NCBI GenBank assembly: GCA_946807835.1
Contig: OX327699.1
Location: forward strand, 5,387,001-5,451,000
Direction of reading: 5' to 3'
DNA length: 64,000 nucleotides
Source: Ailanthus altissimus
Lineage: Eukaryota; Streptophyta; Magnoliopsida; Sapindales; Simaroubaceae
A program made the position numbers and the translations under genes. The notes beneath the pieces were generated by a model. It worked only from the letters and a program-made list of their open reading frames with translations. It had not been told where the DNA came from and made no database searches. Of this stretch, positions 24,029 through 34,470 are shown piece by piece. How positions within the stretch are numbered: the stretch's first letter is position 1; each line of letters opens with the position of its first letter.

Positions 24029-26377
24029 TGTAGTAACCAGTATCCACGACTGGTAAGAATAAGTATTTATATATGTATAAATATACGTATTTTATTTGTA
24101 TATTGGTGATACTTGAATTATATATTGTTATTAGTAATATTTTTATAGGTTAAGGATATACGATTAGTATTGAGTTTATTTGTATGACTTTAGATTTATT
24201 TTAGGGACCAAATTGTTATACTTTGAAAGTTTTGGGGGCAAATTCGTAAATACCAAAAATTAGCCTCTTAGTATAAAAATACACTTTTGAACCCTAATTT
24301 ACCATTTTTAGGTTGAGCTACCCATTTTAAGAGAGAGAAGAGAGAAATAGAGGAGAGAGAAAGAGGAGAAGAAGAAGAAAAAGAAGAAGAAATTGGAATT
24401 TTGAATTTCAAGAGGTATATCATACGTATTTCTCAATTTATTGGTATTAATTAAGTTAATTCCTTTAAGTTTTGATTTTTGAAAATATGTATAATTGAGG
24501 ATTTGTTGTGTATTTCGTAAGATCATATGAGAATTGATGATGATCTATAAGATAGTTTGATAAATCATGATGAATTGTGGAATTTCTGCTGGATAACCTC
24601 TTGATCTAGGAATTCTATAAATTGTTGTGATTCGATTCTGGTTTTGAATTTTGAGTATATGAAATTAGACATGTTAAGGATCATCTGAGACTTTGAATCG
24701 ATTGAAAATTCTAGAAATTGAATTTATAGTGAATTTACCAAACTATATTCTGATTTTGGAGTAATTGGACATCATTTGATGTATTAGAAATTTTTGTTAA
24801 GTGTAAGTGGTCAGAATGACAGGTTTTGAGAAACCAAATATTTAGACCAATTTGATGTGATAAATGCATTGTGTATAATTTTGTAAGCTATTTAAAGTAT
24901 TTTGTGTGAATTGTGAGGCTTATGAAAGGATTAATCTCCATTGATAGGTTAAGGAGATTTAAGCCTTGTAGCTGAAAGTGTTAAGAGGTAAGTATACTAG
25001 ACTTTTTACTAGAATCACAATAAACATAGTAAGTGTTATGAATGATTTTGTAAATGTGGTTAAGAATATGTTTATGTTATGTCAATGTATATTTTGATAT
25101 AAAATGTAAATATATGTTTATGAATATGAGCATTGACATTGAGCATGGACATACATGTATTTTTGAAAGTGAGCTTTCAAAATAAGATATGTTTAACAAA
25201 GAAAGCTTTTGAAGTGTAATATGTCCATGAGAAATATTTTGTGTTTTGAGGGTACTTGAACTCCCTGTTAACTTAGTAGGCATTTTATGTGATTTGTGGA
25301 GCCTTTATGTGTGGCCTTTCCTTCGGGATTGGTATATGTTATGTGTTCCGTATGTAGGGAGGATCCTATTGGTACCTAAAGGAAGTGTGAGTCATCACAT
25401 TCGTGTGGTGGCGTATTGGTGCATGTGAGATGACTCACCGATGATCAGGGTGAGGGTTTGGCTTTTACCTTCGGGCATGAGCATTATATATGTGTAATTT
25501 CAAGACCTCACTTGTACTATTCCTCTCATACGGTATGTCACCTACGAGTGACATTTGGCTCATTATGTGATATGTGATATGTAAGTCCTACTAAGTAGTA
25601 GTTGAGTGATGGTATTCCTATTATGTGTTTTGAAAGAATGTGTAAGCGCTTACATGATATGTGATTTGATAAGATTATGATTTTGATTGATCACAGCATA
25701 TCATACATATGCATTGTGTACATATATGTATTTGTATTTGATATATGAAAAATTAGTATGCTTACTGAGTTTTATACTCATTATAGTTTATGGTGATTTC
25801 AGGTAAATAAAGTGCATGTGTGCTTAGTGGATTTGGCAAGGCTTCTGCTGTTCCTTGGGTTCCCTAAGTTGCTAGGTTGTTGTGTGTTTCATTTGGGGAC
25901 ACGTGGGATAGGATATTTGGTTTGTCCCTATTGAATAAATACTTATGTATTATTTCATTGTGTGTGGATTGGATTTGGTTTAAGTTTTATAAAGTGAGGT
26001 TATTGGATGATTTTAAGTAAGAATTTGCAATGGATATATTCTGGGCTCCCGGTAACAAAGTTGCTACTGGTGACGTAGTAGAGTGTTAATCTCTGAGAAA
26101 ACTCTGCGTATCTCCGGTTTAATAATTGTCCAAGTCATAATTCAATTGCTATAATTCTGAAAGAAATTGAAATGAATGTTTAAATGTTGTCAAGAGAAGT
26201 TTATATTTATATGTTAGGTTATGGTTGATTTTAGTGTTGAACTTACTAGCAACTTGCTAAGGATTTCTGTGTTGAATGAAAGTTGAAAATTTTGTGTAAT
26301 ATTATTTATGAGTGCACATGCAGTGAATGAATGTAAGTGATGTCGTGTGTCGGATCTTTTGGGTCTGGGGCGTGACA
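24029..26377 (+). repeat. 3' LTR of the Tekay element (2349 bp, internally deleted)
   Basis: Nearly identical to the 5' LTR except for a 502-bp deletion joined at about 24742-24743 (ACCAAA directly followed by CTATATTC). TATA-like TATAAAAA at 24272-24279 and all terminal sequences are kept. Confidence 0.95.
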
Positions 26378-27235
26378 TATGGAGTCCGATGTGTATAAAT
26401 ATAGGATCCGTCAACTCGCATAAGAAGTTAGATATCCAGATGCTTCGAGATTATATCTCGGAAAGTCTTGTGGCCACAAGCAATCATCCCGAAAAAAAGT
26501 TTCGCCAGGGTAAAACAATATGGAAAAAGAGTTTGCACATATTGTTCAGTGAGATACAAGTTTGGAGATAGAACATGGATGAACAATAGGGGATTTAACG
26601 GTGATAATCTATATCCTCGCACATCCAGGATATCATGACGGAAGGACTATACATATGCGTTGTAACCTTAGCTTGTATGGTTCAACACGCTGATTTGTAT
26701 ATCCATGACGTGTGCGTGGGGCATTGCTCACAAACTCATGGAATAGTTTCATTTGACAAATCTGGTGTAGGACCTAGAGAGTCCAGCGATATGGAGTGTA
26801 CTCGTTGTGCACTGAGGTAGCGTGCTGTATTAAAGTGTTTAATCCAAAAATATTCAACACTATCACAGGAATGCGTGGGTGTCTGTATTTAAGTATTAAA
26901 TATAACAATTAGTTAATAATTATTATGTACTAATTGTATAATGACACGTGGCGCATTGTAGACCATCGGTTTAGTTTACCCAAGTGTGGATTTGGTGGGA
27001 CCCACTAAGAGGTAAACTTGGTAACTATTCATGAGAAATAAAATAGTCATTTCTTACTTTGATTATTTATTGATTAAATAATCAAAATATCTCTCTTATT
27101 TTATTATATAATATATTTTATATATTATATTATTTATTATTTTATTATATAATTTTTTTATATATATTAATATTTTATTTTTGAAAGCCAAATAGTTAGC
27201 ACCTATTATGTAATATTATATTATTATTATTATAT

Positions 27236-28230
27236 TAATATTTTATATTATATAAATATTTTATTATATATATATATATATATATATAAAGAGAAAGAGA
27301 AAGAAAATTTGATGAATTGTGTGTGTTACAGGAAATTGGCCAATTTTGGCCGAGAGAAAGAAAGAAGAAATGGAGAAAGAAAGAAAAGAGGAAGAAGAGA
27401 AGAAGAAGAAGAAAAAAAAAAGAGGAAAAAAGAAATTATTTTATTTTATTTTTTATGCTTCTAATTGAAGTAATGGCAGATTGCTTTAAATTCTCTATTT
27501 CTTATCTTTTTGAAAAAAATGATAAAAAATACACATCGATCATTTTGAGGTTTAAGAGTTAAACCCGAAGCTGTGTATAGGGCTGTTGTTCTAGCCCACC
27601 AAGTCCACCGTGTTGGAGACTAGAACTGCCCGCGAGTTGGTCTCCATGCAGACTCCGAAAAATTACGTGTATAACGTTACACGTTAATATGAGTTCTCTA
27701 CCCTATAAATATATTAATGCGATTAATATATTTTATTATTATGTAATATTATATTAATATTTTATATTATATAATATATTTTATATATATATATATAAAG
27801 AGAAAGGAAATTTGATGAATTATGTGTATTACGGGAAATTGGCCAATTTTGGCCGACAGAAAGAAAGAAGAAATGGAGAAAGGAAGAAGAGAAGAAGAAG
27901 AAAAAAAAGGGAAAAATATGAAATTATTTCTTTTTTTTTTTCTATGCTTCCAATTAAAGTAATGGTAGATTGTTTTAAATTCCCTATTTCTTATTCTTTT
28001 GGAGAAAAAGATAAAAAATACACACCGATCATTTTGGGATTTAAGAGTTAAACCCGAAGTTGCGTATAGGGCTGCTGTTCTAGCTCACCAAGCTCACCGT
28101 GTTGGTGATTAGAATTGTCCGCGAGTTGGTCTTCATGCAAACTCTGAAAAATTACGTGTATCGTTACACATTAAGGTGAGTTCTCTATCCTATAAATATA
28201 TTAATGCGATTAATATATTTTATTTATTAT
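27236..28230. repeat. Tandem duplication (period about 503 bp) within repeat X copy 2
   Basis: Unit 1 is about 27236-27738, unit 2 about 27739-28230. Each has an (AT)n run, AAAGAGAAAG, GGAAATTGGCCAATTTTGGCC, a GAAGAA-rich tract, TTAAGAGTTAAACCCGAAG, GCGAGTTGGTCT, and TATAAATATATTAATGCGAT. The units are diverged by roughly a tenth or more by eye, so the duplication is not recent. X copy 1 has only one such region. Confidence 0.9.
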
Positions 28231-28269
28231 GTTTATTGTAAATTTTATATTTTCGTTAGACTTAAATAT

Positions 28270-30493
28270 ATATTTAAGTAATAGACACAAATATATTTTT
28301 AGAAGAAGATTCAATAAAGGAATGTTCAAGAGGAAAGGTAAAGGGAGAAGTCTGATGATCAGTAAAAAGACAACATAAAAGGTTTTAGAAGGCTTAGTTG
28401 AACTCCACGTCAGACTTAATTGTGTTCAACTTAAGCAAATGTTCTCGGTTAATAGGGTTAAAGTTAATAAGAATTACATTAAAGGAGTCTTGCATGGGAA
28501 TACAAGAGGACATGAAAGGGCTTGGATCTAAAATAAGGGCCACGTTAGTATTATGCATTAACATATGATAATATACATTGTGATAGGGAGGACTTTTTTG
28601 AGAAGTCAATGAATAATATATTTGAGAAGAGTTCTAAATGGCCACATGACTGAATAAGGAATTAAAATTTGGATGGTTGTATAGGATAGTTGAGATAGAG
28701 TGGGGTATATCCACGTCATTCTTTAGGAAAAGTCTGTTAAAAGTTAACTTACTTTATAACCACCTTCTTAAAACCACTAAAAACTGCTATAACTGCACTA
28801 CACACCATTCCCTTTGTACCCACCACCGCTGACTCCACCACCGGAGAAAGATTAAAAGAATTGGCTCGCATTATCTCCGATTGCGCCGTCATCACCTTAT
28901 CAGAATCATCTAAAGGAGTGTTTGGATCGATCGACGCCTTATTCATCGAATGTATAGCAAAGACTGGTGAGTCATAGGGAACACAACCTTTGCCCCGTTT
29001 AAAGGAGGAAACACCATGATAAGAATTAGTAGTAGCCCTTACGAGAAGAGTGTAGACAAAAGTTGTTGGATCAGGTTCAACATCACCTCGAGTGGGGCAT
29101 TCTCTGACGGGGTATCCAAAAAGACCACAACTACAACAAATTTATGGGATACGTTTATAACGAAGGAGAATGATTGCAAGTTCATCTATACCAGGCACTT
29201 GAACACCTAGAGCAGATTTGAGTAGGAGAAAGATATCAAGGCTAACGGAACATAAAGATAACGTCTCAAACATTGACCTGATACCCCCATATCAACATCC
29301 TCAACTTGTCCAATCATAGAACCAAGCATCCTGCAGGCCTCATAATTCATAAAGAAAATTGGCACATTATGTAACTGTATCCAAAAGGAAGCTTTGTTGA
29401 AATATAACTTTTCAAATAACCCTAAGCCTTAAGAAACCTCCAGAGCCAGTAAACAGTTATTAAAAGATCATGGCCCTCTCGCCAGAATTCGTAGATAGTC
29501 AACCCCGATCGGAACGTGAAGATGAACATATTTCGACCAAGACCAACCGACTCCACTGAGAAGGGTTCAATCGTCTGTCAAATAGTCTTCATTGTAGTGA
29601 GAAACTGATCCCTTTTAACAGGACGAGAACATAAAACTTTACCAACTATAGACAGAGCCATATGATCTTTGTTAAGGCAAACAAAGTCCCACATTGACTA
29701 GAAATGGGGAGGATCATGGGTTTATAAGGAGTAAACTATATCTCTATTGGTATGAGGCCTTTTGGGTAGAGCTCAAGAATAAAACCATGAGGGCTTAGGC
29801 CCAAAGTGAACAATATCATACCAATGTGGAGATATGTGTAGTTTGTTGGACTCCTCACAGTGGTATCAGAGCCATGCCCCGGTGTTGCCATGTGGTGGAA
29901 ATCCTTGGTGCCAAATGAGAAGGTAGTGAGCCTGGTATTCTCCGTTGTTTGCAATGGATTCGTGTAGTGCTCTATGGACAGGCGCTGCTGTGCTTCGGGC
30001 TTTACGTAAGGCGTATATGGCTAACGCAGTGATGCGAAGTTGACCTGATAGAGCGGGCTCTCAATAGTAGGCGGTACTCTGGTGCTTCACGTAAGACGTG
30101 AGCGGTCAACGCAGTGAAGATGAGTAGCAGACTATTGGGTGAGCGGATGGAATATCGTTTGAGGGGAGGCTAAGTGATCCTTTGTTCGAGGGGAGGATTG
30201 TTAAGGCAAACAAAGTCCCACATTGACTAGAAATGGGGAGGATCATGGGTTTATAAGGAGTAAACTATATCTCCATTGGTATGAGGCCTTTTGGGTAGAG
30301 CTCAAGAGTAAAACCATGAGGGCTTAGGCCCAAAGTGAACAATATCATACCAATGTGGAGATATGTGTAGTTTGTTGGACTCCTCACAATCTTCACAAGA
30401 TTTGCAAACACTAGAATCCATCTATACGATAGGAACAACATTGCCACGAATGGCAAGAGCACTGTATTTGGCTGCCAAAGCATCTAGATCCAT
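28270..30493 (-). pseudogene. LINE ORF1 relic with DUF4283 domain and zinc knuckle
   Basis: It starts at an ATG at 30493-30491 (MDLDALAAKYSALAIRGN, then a stop). After removal of the TRIM it continues HMALSIVGKVLCSRPVKRDQ, FSVESVGLGRNMFIFTFRSG and VPIFFMNYEACRMLGSMIGQ. This is the DUF4283 fold typical of plant LINE ORF1 proteins, which bind the element RNA. A zinc knuckle near 29110-29150 reads CCSCGLFGYPVRECP, with the His replaced by Tyr. The rest (to ~28270) is unstructured and full of stops. Confidence 0.78.
29670..30388 (+). mobile_element. TRIM (terminal-repeat retrotransposon in miniature)
   Basis: 719 bp, flanked by perfect ATCTT duplications (29665-29669 and 30389-30393). Two 190-bp LTRs (29670-29859 and 30199-30388) start TGTTAAGGCAAAC and end GGACTCCTCACA, with only two mismatches noticed between them. 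A primer-binding site TGGTATCAGAGCC (29861-29873) follows the first LTR and GAGGGGAGGAT precedes the second. The 339-bp interior has no coding capacity. It must be mobilised by another element's proteins. The LTR shows no 5S rRNA-like sequence, so it is not Cassandra. Confidence 0.95.
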
Positions 30494-30537
30494 GCTACCA
30501 CTCCTAGACGAAGGAAATAAAACCAGGGTCTAGAGGG

Positions 30538-30545
30538 ACTATTTC
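30538..30545. repeat. LINE target-site duplication, 5' side copy (ACTATTTC)
   Basis: Identical to 3358-3365 and placed at the 5' end of the LINE, about 45 bp upstream of its ORF1 start codon. Confidence 0.7.
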
Positions 30546-31029
30546 GTTTAATAAATAATTAATTGGCATGAATTATGAAAATGACCATGCGTCATCACAT
30601 TACTTAACTCTATTGCCAACGATATCAAAATAATGAACTTTCAAAAACCAAAAATCAATATTATGAAATTTTGAGAGGAAAAATGACTTAAGTCAATAAC
30701 TATTTAATAAATGGTAATCATCGATAAATAACACATTAATTAAAATACAAAATTTATATTTTAATTATGTAAACATAATACTATTTTTATTTATATTTTA
30801 ATAAATAAAAAAAAGCATCACTTTTATATAAACAGATTAATTCAACCAAATCAATCAATTTTTTAAAATTAATTTTGATCACTATAATAAATTGGATTTG
30901 AATTATATATCTAAAAAAATAAATTCTTTTCTAGTTGATGGATTCTTTGCATGAAAATAATGGTCAAAGTTGTTTTGTTTTTTTTTTTTTCTTTTCCTAT
31001 TAAATACATAATTTAACTTAAACATCTTA
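30546..31029. other. AT-rich spacer
   Basis: AT-rich DNA with no coding signal. It is the original flank of the LINE insertion site. Confidence 0.5.
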
Positions 31030-31037
31030 ATAATAGG

Positions 31038-31970
31038 TAGGGGTAGCAGATTCTCCATAGGGCTGGGACCATATGGTCCTACCCTAAATGAAGAGTAATT
31101 TGAGTTGTATTTTAAGTATTTTTTTAGAATAGGTCAGGTTCGGGTATAATAATCAAAATTCAAATATAATTCAGATTGGATTTTGGATAAGTTGATTTCT
31201 CCAATCCCATCCTAAATACCTGATTTAAAAATAAAATTAATAAAAAATTAGTGTAGAAAAAATTTACTTATTTATATAAATCAAAGTTAGCTACGTACTA
31301 TATTTGAAGGTATAAAATTTACTTACATTATATTTTAAAAAAAATTTATTCTTAATTGTATTTTTTATTTTTAATTCCTTTCTTTATTTTTTAATTATAT
31401 TTAATTTTAGACATTTGCTCCCAAATTGAACTGAACTTCTATATTAAAAAAAGAAAAGATGAAAAGGAACAAATAAAAGAGGTAAATAATTTTATTATCA
31501 TTCTTAATTTCTTAGTCATCACTCATTTAATTCAAAATTTCTATTACTCTGTGCTATAGATTTTTGAGGAATCTTAATATAGACTTTATTTGGATTACAA
31601 ATAAAGCATGATGATTTAGATGCCAATGTTCAAAGAAACAATTAATTTTTGTAATTTTTAAATTTAATTAATGTTATTAAGTTTTAAAATTAGTAGTTGA
31701 AGACTTGAAAGATTGATATGGTCTATATTTTCATGTGTTTACAATTTATTTTTTGATATTTTATGATTTTATGGGGTAATAGATTATTTCACAAAATTAA
31801 ATTGATACAAATAAAAGAGTATTTAAAAAATAAAAAAAATCAAGTGTACCTATGAGGATCTCTTACCCCAAACCCAATTTACATATGTCAAGTATGGAGA
31901 TTTTCACACCATTTGAATATGAGGATAGAGATTGTGATCCTCGACCTAACCAGCTCCGTTGCCATCCCTA
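31038..31970. mobile_element. Non-autonomous hAT-like DNA element (MITE-like)
   Basis: Imperfect terminal inverted repeats: TAGGGGTAGCAG at the left end, and the right end read in reverse is TAGGGATGGCAAC. Flanks are ATAATAGG (31030-31037) and ATAATAAG (31971-31978), an 8-bp duplication with one mismatch. An 8-bp duplication suits the hAT superfamily. The interior is non-coding and AT-rich. At 933 bp it is long for a MITE. Confidence 0.65.
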
Positions 31971-31978
31971 ATAATAAG

Positions 31979-32891
31979 GTACCACTTAAATCCAACATGA
32001 AACACAAATGGGCCCAAGGGTTTTTGAGCTGGATTGACACAACAAGGCTAACCCAATTTAAACATCTATATACATAAGATTTTATAATATTCAATTGATA
32101 TACATTAGAATTTCAATAAATTGATGTTTAATAAATTAATAATTTTTATTAAATAATTTTCTTTTAGATTCCAAATTGAAGCCAACGTGTTAAATTAATA
32201 ATTTGATAAGTTTATAATACAATACATTATAAAAAAAATCCTTATAGTTTCTATAAGATTCACTACATAAACTAATATGCAATTAAATCCATATTATCTC
32301 TAGAATATCTTCGTAAAATATGTATATAGTATTTTTTTTAAGTTGATGCTGACTTAAATCCCATATCTAACTTTTGAAAATGCACCCAAAAAAAATTCTA
32401 GTATAACATTCTCTTATTGCAACAAGAAATGATTCAATGTTGCTGTCACCTTAACTATTTCTTTGCACAGGCACTCTATATTAGAACTATACTCTTCATC
32501 AGATAAAATTCATGAATCTACTTTATATATAATTAAAAAAAATAGATTCAAATTAATTTATTTAATTACAATAAAAAATATTAGATACAATATTTTGATA
32601 AAATAAAAGATATCTTCATAAATTAATAATTTATTAATTAATATTCACTTTATTAATATATATTTCTTAGTCTTAAAAGTATTAATTTATCAAGATTCAC
32701 GTGTAATTATAACTCAATATTGTAACAAGTCTTACATTAAAATATTACAAGGTACATGTATGCTACCACCATCAATGTTATGAACAACTGTCTTCACTAA
32801 TAATGTATGATAGCCACTACGGATGAAAGAGCATTCATATGATGCACAAATAGTATTGACTAACAAAACAATATTTACACCCATAGTCTAT
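31979..32891. other. AT-rich spacer before the Tat element
   Basis: Nothing recognisable; poly-A/T runs and many stops in all frames. Confidence 0.5.
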
Positions 32892-32896
32892 ATTAT

Positions 32897-33430
32897 TGTT
32901 TGTGAATAAAAATCAAGAGACTGGATTCGTGTATGACCAGTATCTTGATAGAACTACAAACCACCTCAAATTCGCAGAGAACTGAGGTTAGGTTTTATCA
33001 AATAAGACAAAGTTAAATTTAACTTACAGCGAGCAAGATTTAAGACAAACCTAGACTATAAAATAGCAAATGTGTTGTAGACTTTGGGCTACTTCGCAAA
33101 GAAGAACAAGTAAAATTCAACAGTAAGACTAAGAAATCAATAAGCGAGGATAATAATCTTAGTTGAAACTTGAAAATAAGAAAAAGATAAATTGAGAAAA
33201 TTGTAATTATTGTATTATTGAGTTGAATGATGAATTACAATGAAATAATAAGCCTTTATATAGGCTCCAAAAAATCTATACTAATCCTAATTTGATATGA
33301 AAAAGAATTCTAATCAAATACAATAAAATACTCTAGAATGGACTTAACATCCTAATTGGATTTATTGTACAATTTAAAAAAAAGAAATCCAAATGAATTC
33401 ATTATATCAATTTTTGAGCCGACGTCAACA
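32897..33430 (-). repeat. 3' LTR of the Tat element
   Basis: On the minus strand it starts TGTTGACGTC and ends CACAAACA. It aligns with 50707-51231, for example TAATCCTAATTTGATATGAA, GTATTATTGAGTTGAATGAT and AATAAAAATCAAGA. The purine-rich TATAGGAGACAT just before it (33431-33442, minus strand) is the likely polypurine tract. Confidence 0.85.
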
Positions 33431-34470
33431 ATGTCTCCTATAAGTTGATCAAATGTTAATTTGTTTAGGCTTACATTCTAATAAAGTTAACCTTACATTT
33501 CATATGCTTTAAAAATTGAATTCATTACAGTTCCCGTGGATAACATATGAAAATTTGACTGTTTGTAATAATATTTGGAAATTCAAACAAAAACTAACTT
33601 TGTTCAAATATGATATCATTATAATTGACTTTCATTCTGAAGTACTTTGCCATGAATAATATAAGAAAATTGACTTCATCTGGACATCTTAGGGGATCAA
33701 TAAGTGAAAAGTCAATTTAATCGAGCAATCTTTAGTTAAAAAACCATCTTTCGCAAGGAAATCTCCATGAGGTTTTTGCTTTAGCCAAGACTTTAATAAT
33801 GATTCTGCTTTTGGGCATGTAATTTAAAGGATACTCAAATATTACCTTTATTTCATTAAGCTATAGCTGACACCTGTTACTTTTATTTCAACCAATTTTC
33901 CTTATTATAACTACCTTTTAATATTTCTAGCCGGCATTTTTAATCGGCTAAGCAAGTTTTGGATCGTAATTTTTGGATTCATGGAATGTACTCCTCCGAA
34001 TATCGGCTTTAGATTTTGATAGCAACCACGTCTTTCATTAAGCCAATATCTCTCTATACAAGGGTTAGAATGCTAATCTCTAACTTGTAAAAACTTTAAA
34101 GTGATGCTAATAAGCTACAAAAACTGTCCCTTCAATACCTTTATTAACTTATATTAATGAGTTGTTAAAAATTGTCCCTTCATTAAATGCTCAACTATTT
34201 TACCGTCATGGTGCTGTTTATAAAAACATTTTCTACTCCTCAATTTTTCACTTTTACTTCTTAAGCAAAAAAAAGGGAAATTCTCTCAACTTCTCAAGAC
34301 ATTTGTTAAGTGCTTCATCAACCTTTAAAAAAAATTTCAAACTTGTTCTTCGATAATTTTCCTGATTTTTACTCCTTTGATCTTCGAAATTATGCTTTTT
34401 ATTTTAAAATTTTGTTTGAGCTATTTCTGATTTTAATTTACCATCCTTGTAGATTAATCTTGTTCTAAAA

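Larger units (their letters stand above)
16575..26377 (+). mobile_element. Complete Tekay-type Ty3/gypsy retrotransposon (chromovirus)
   Basis: 9803 bp, flanked by a perfect 5-bp target duplication TATGG (16570-16574 and 26378-26382). It has two nearly identical LTRs starting TGTAGTAACC and ending GGCGTGACA, a tRNA-iMet primer-binding site, one gag-pol frame and a polypurine tract. The C-terminal chromodomain and long LTRs indicate the Tekay/Del lineage. By eye about 15 substitutions separate the LTRs over ~2.35 kb, so the insertion is recent compared with everything around it. Two in-frame stops disable gag-pol; the cis-acting sequences look intact. Confidence 0.96.
16177..28270. mobile_element. 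LTR-like repeat X, copy 2 (interrupted by the Tekay element)
   Basis: The copy starts TGTTAGGAAATGC, runs to 16574, is interrupted by the 9.8 kb Tekay element, and resumes at 26383 until about 28270. It aligns with X copy 1 on both sides of the break, for example GGTATGGTCTGATGCTTATGG before and AGTCCGATGTG after. The copy is ~2.3 kb without its insert. Its right part contains a ~500-bp tandem duplication. No protein domain is visible. Confidence 0.55.
3366..30537 (-). mobile_element. Full-length L1-type LINE, split into three pieces by later insertions
   Basis: Three separated minus-strand stretches fit one plant L1-like element in order: ORF1 start (30493 down to about 28270), ORF1 tail plus endonuclease N-terminus (about 16176-15411), and endonuclease C-terminus, reverse transcriptase, zinc-binding domain, RNase H and poly-A (about 7107-3366). 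Removing the inserts leaves about 6 kb, the usual length of a complete plant L1. The outer ends are flanked by ACTATTTC on both sides and the 3' end carries an 11-nt A tail. Coding regions are full of stops and frameshifts, so the element is dead. Exact inner junctions are uncertain by tens of bases. Confidence 0.82.

Noticed and set aside
27317..28051. Two similar ~80-residue open frames (27317-27562 and 27812-28051) ending in MxDCFKFxISYxF and IILxFKS
   Set aside because: They lie in the two units of a DNA tandem duplication, and their first halves are only Lys/Arg/Glu runs from a GA-rich tract. Similarity is explained by the DNA repeat; no start context or domain supports a gene.
29670..30388. 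Cassandra-type TRIM
   Set aside because: Cassandra LTRs contain a 5S rRNA-derived segment; none is visible in these 190-bp LTRs.
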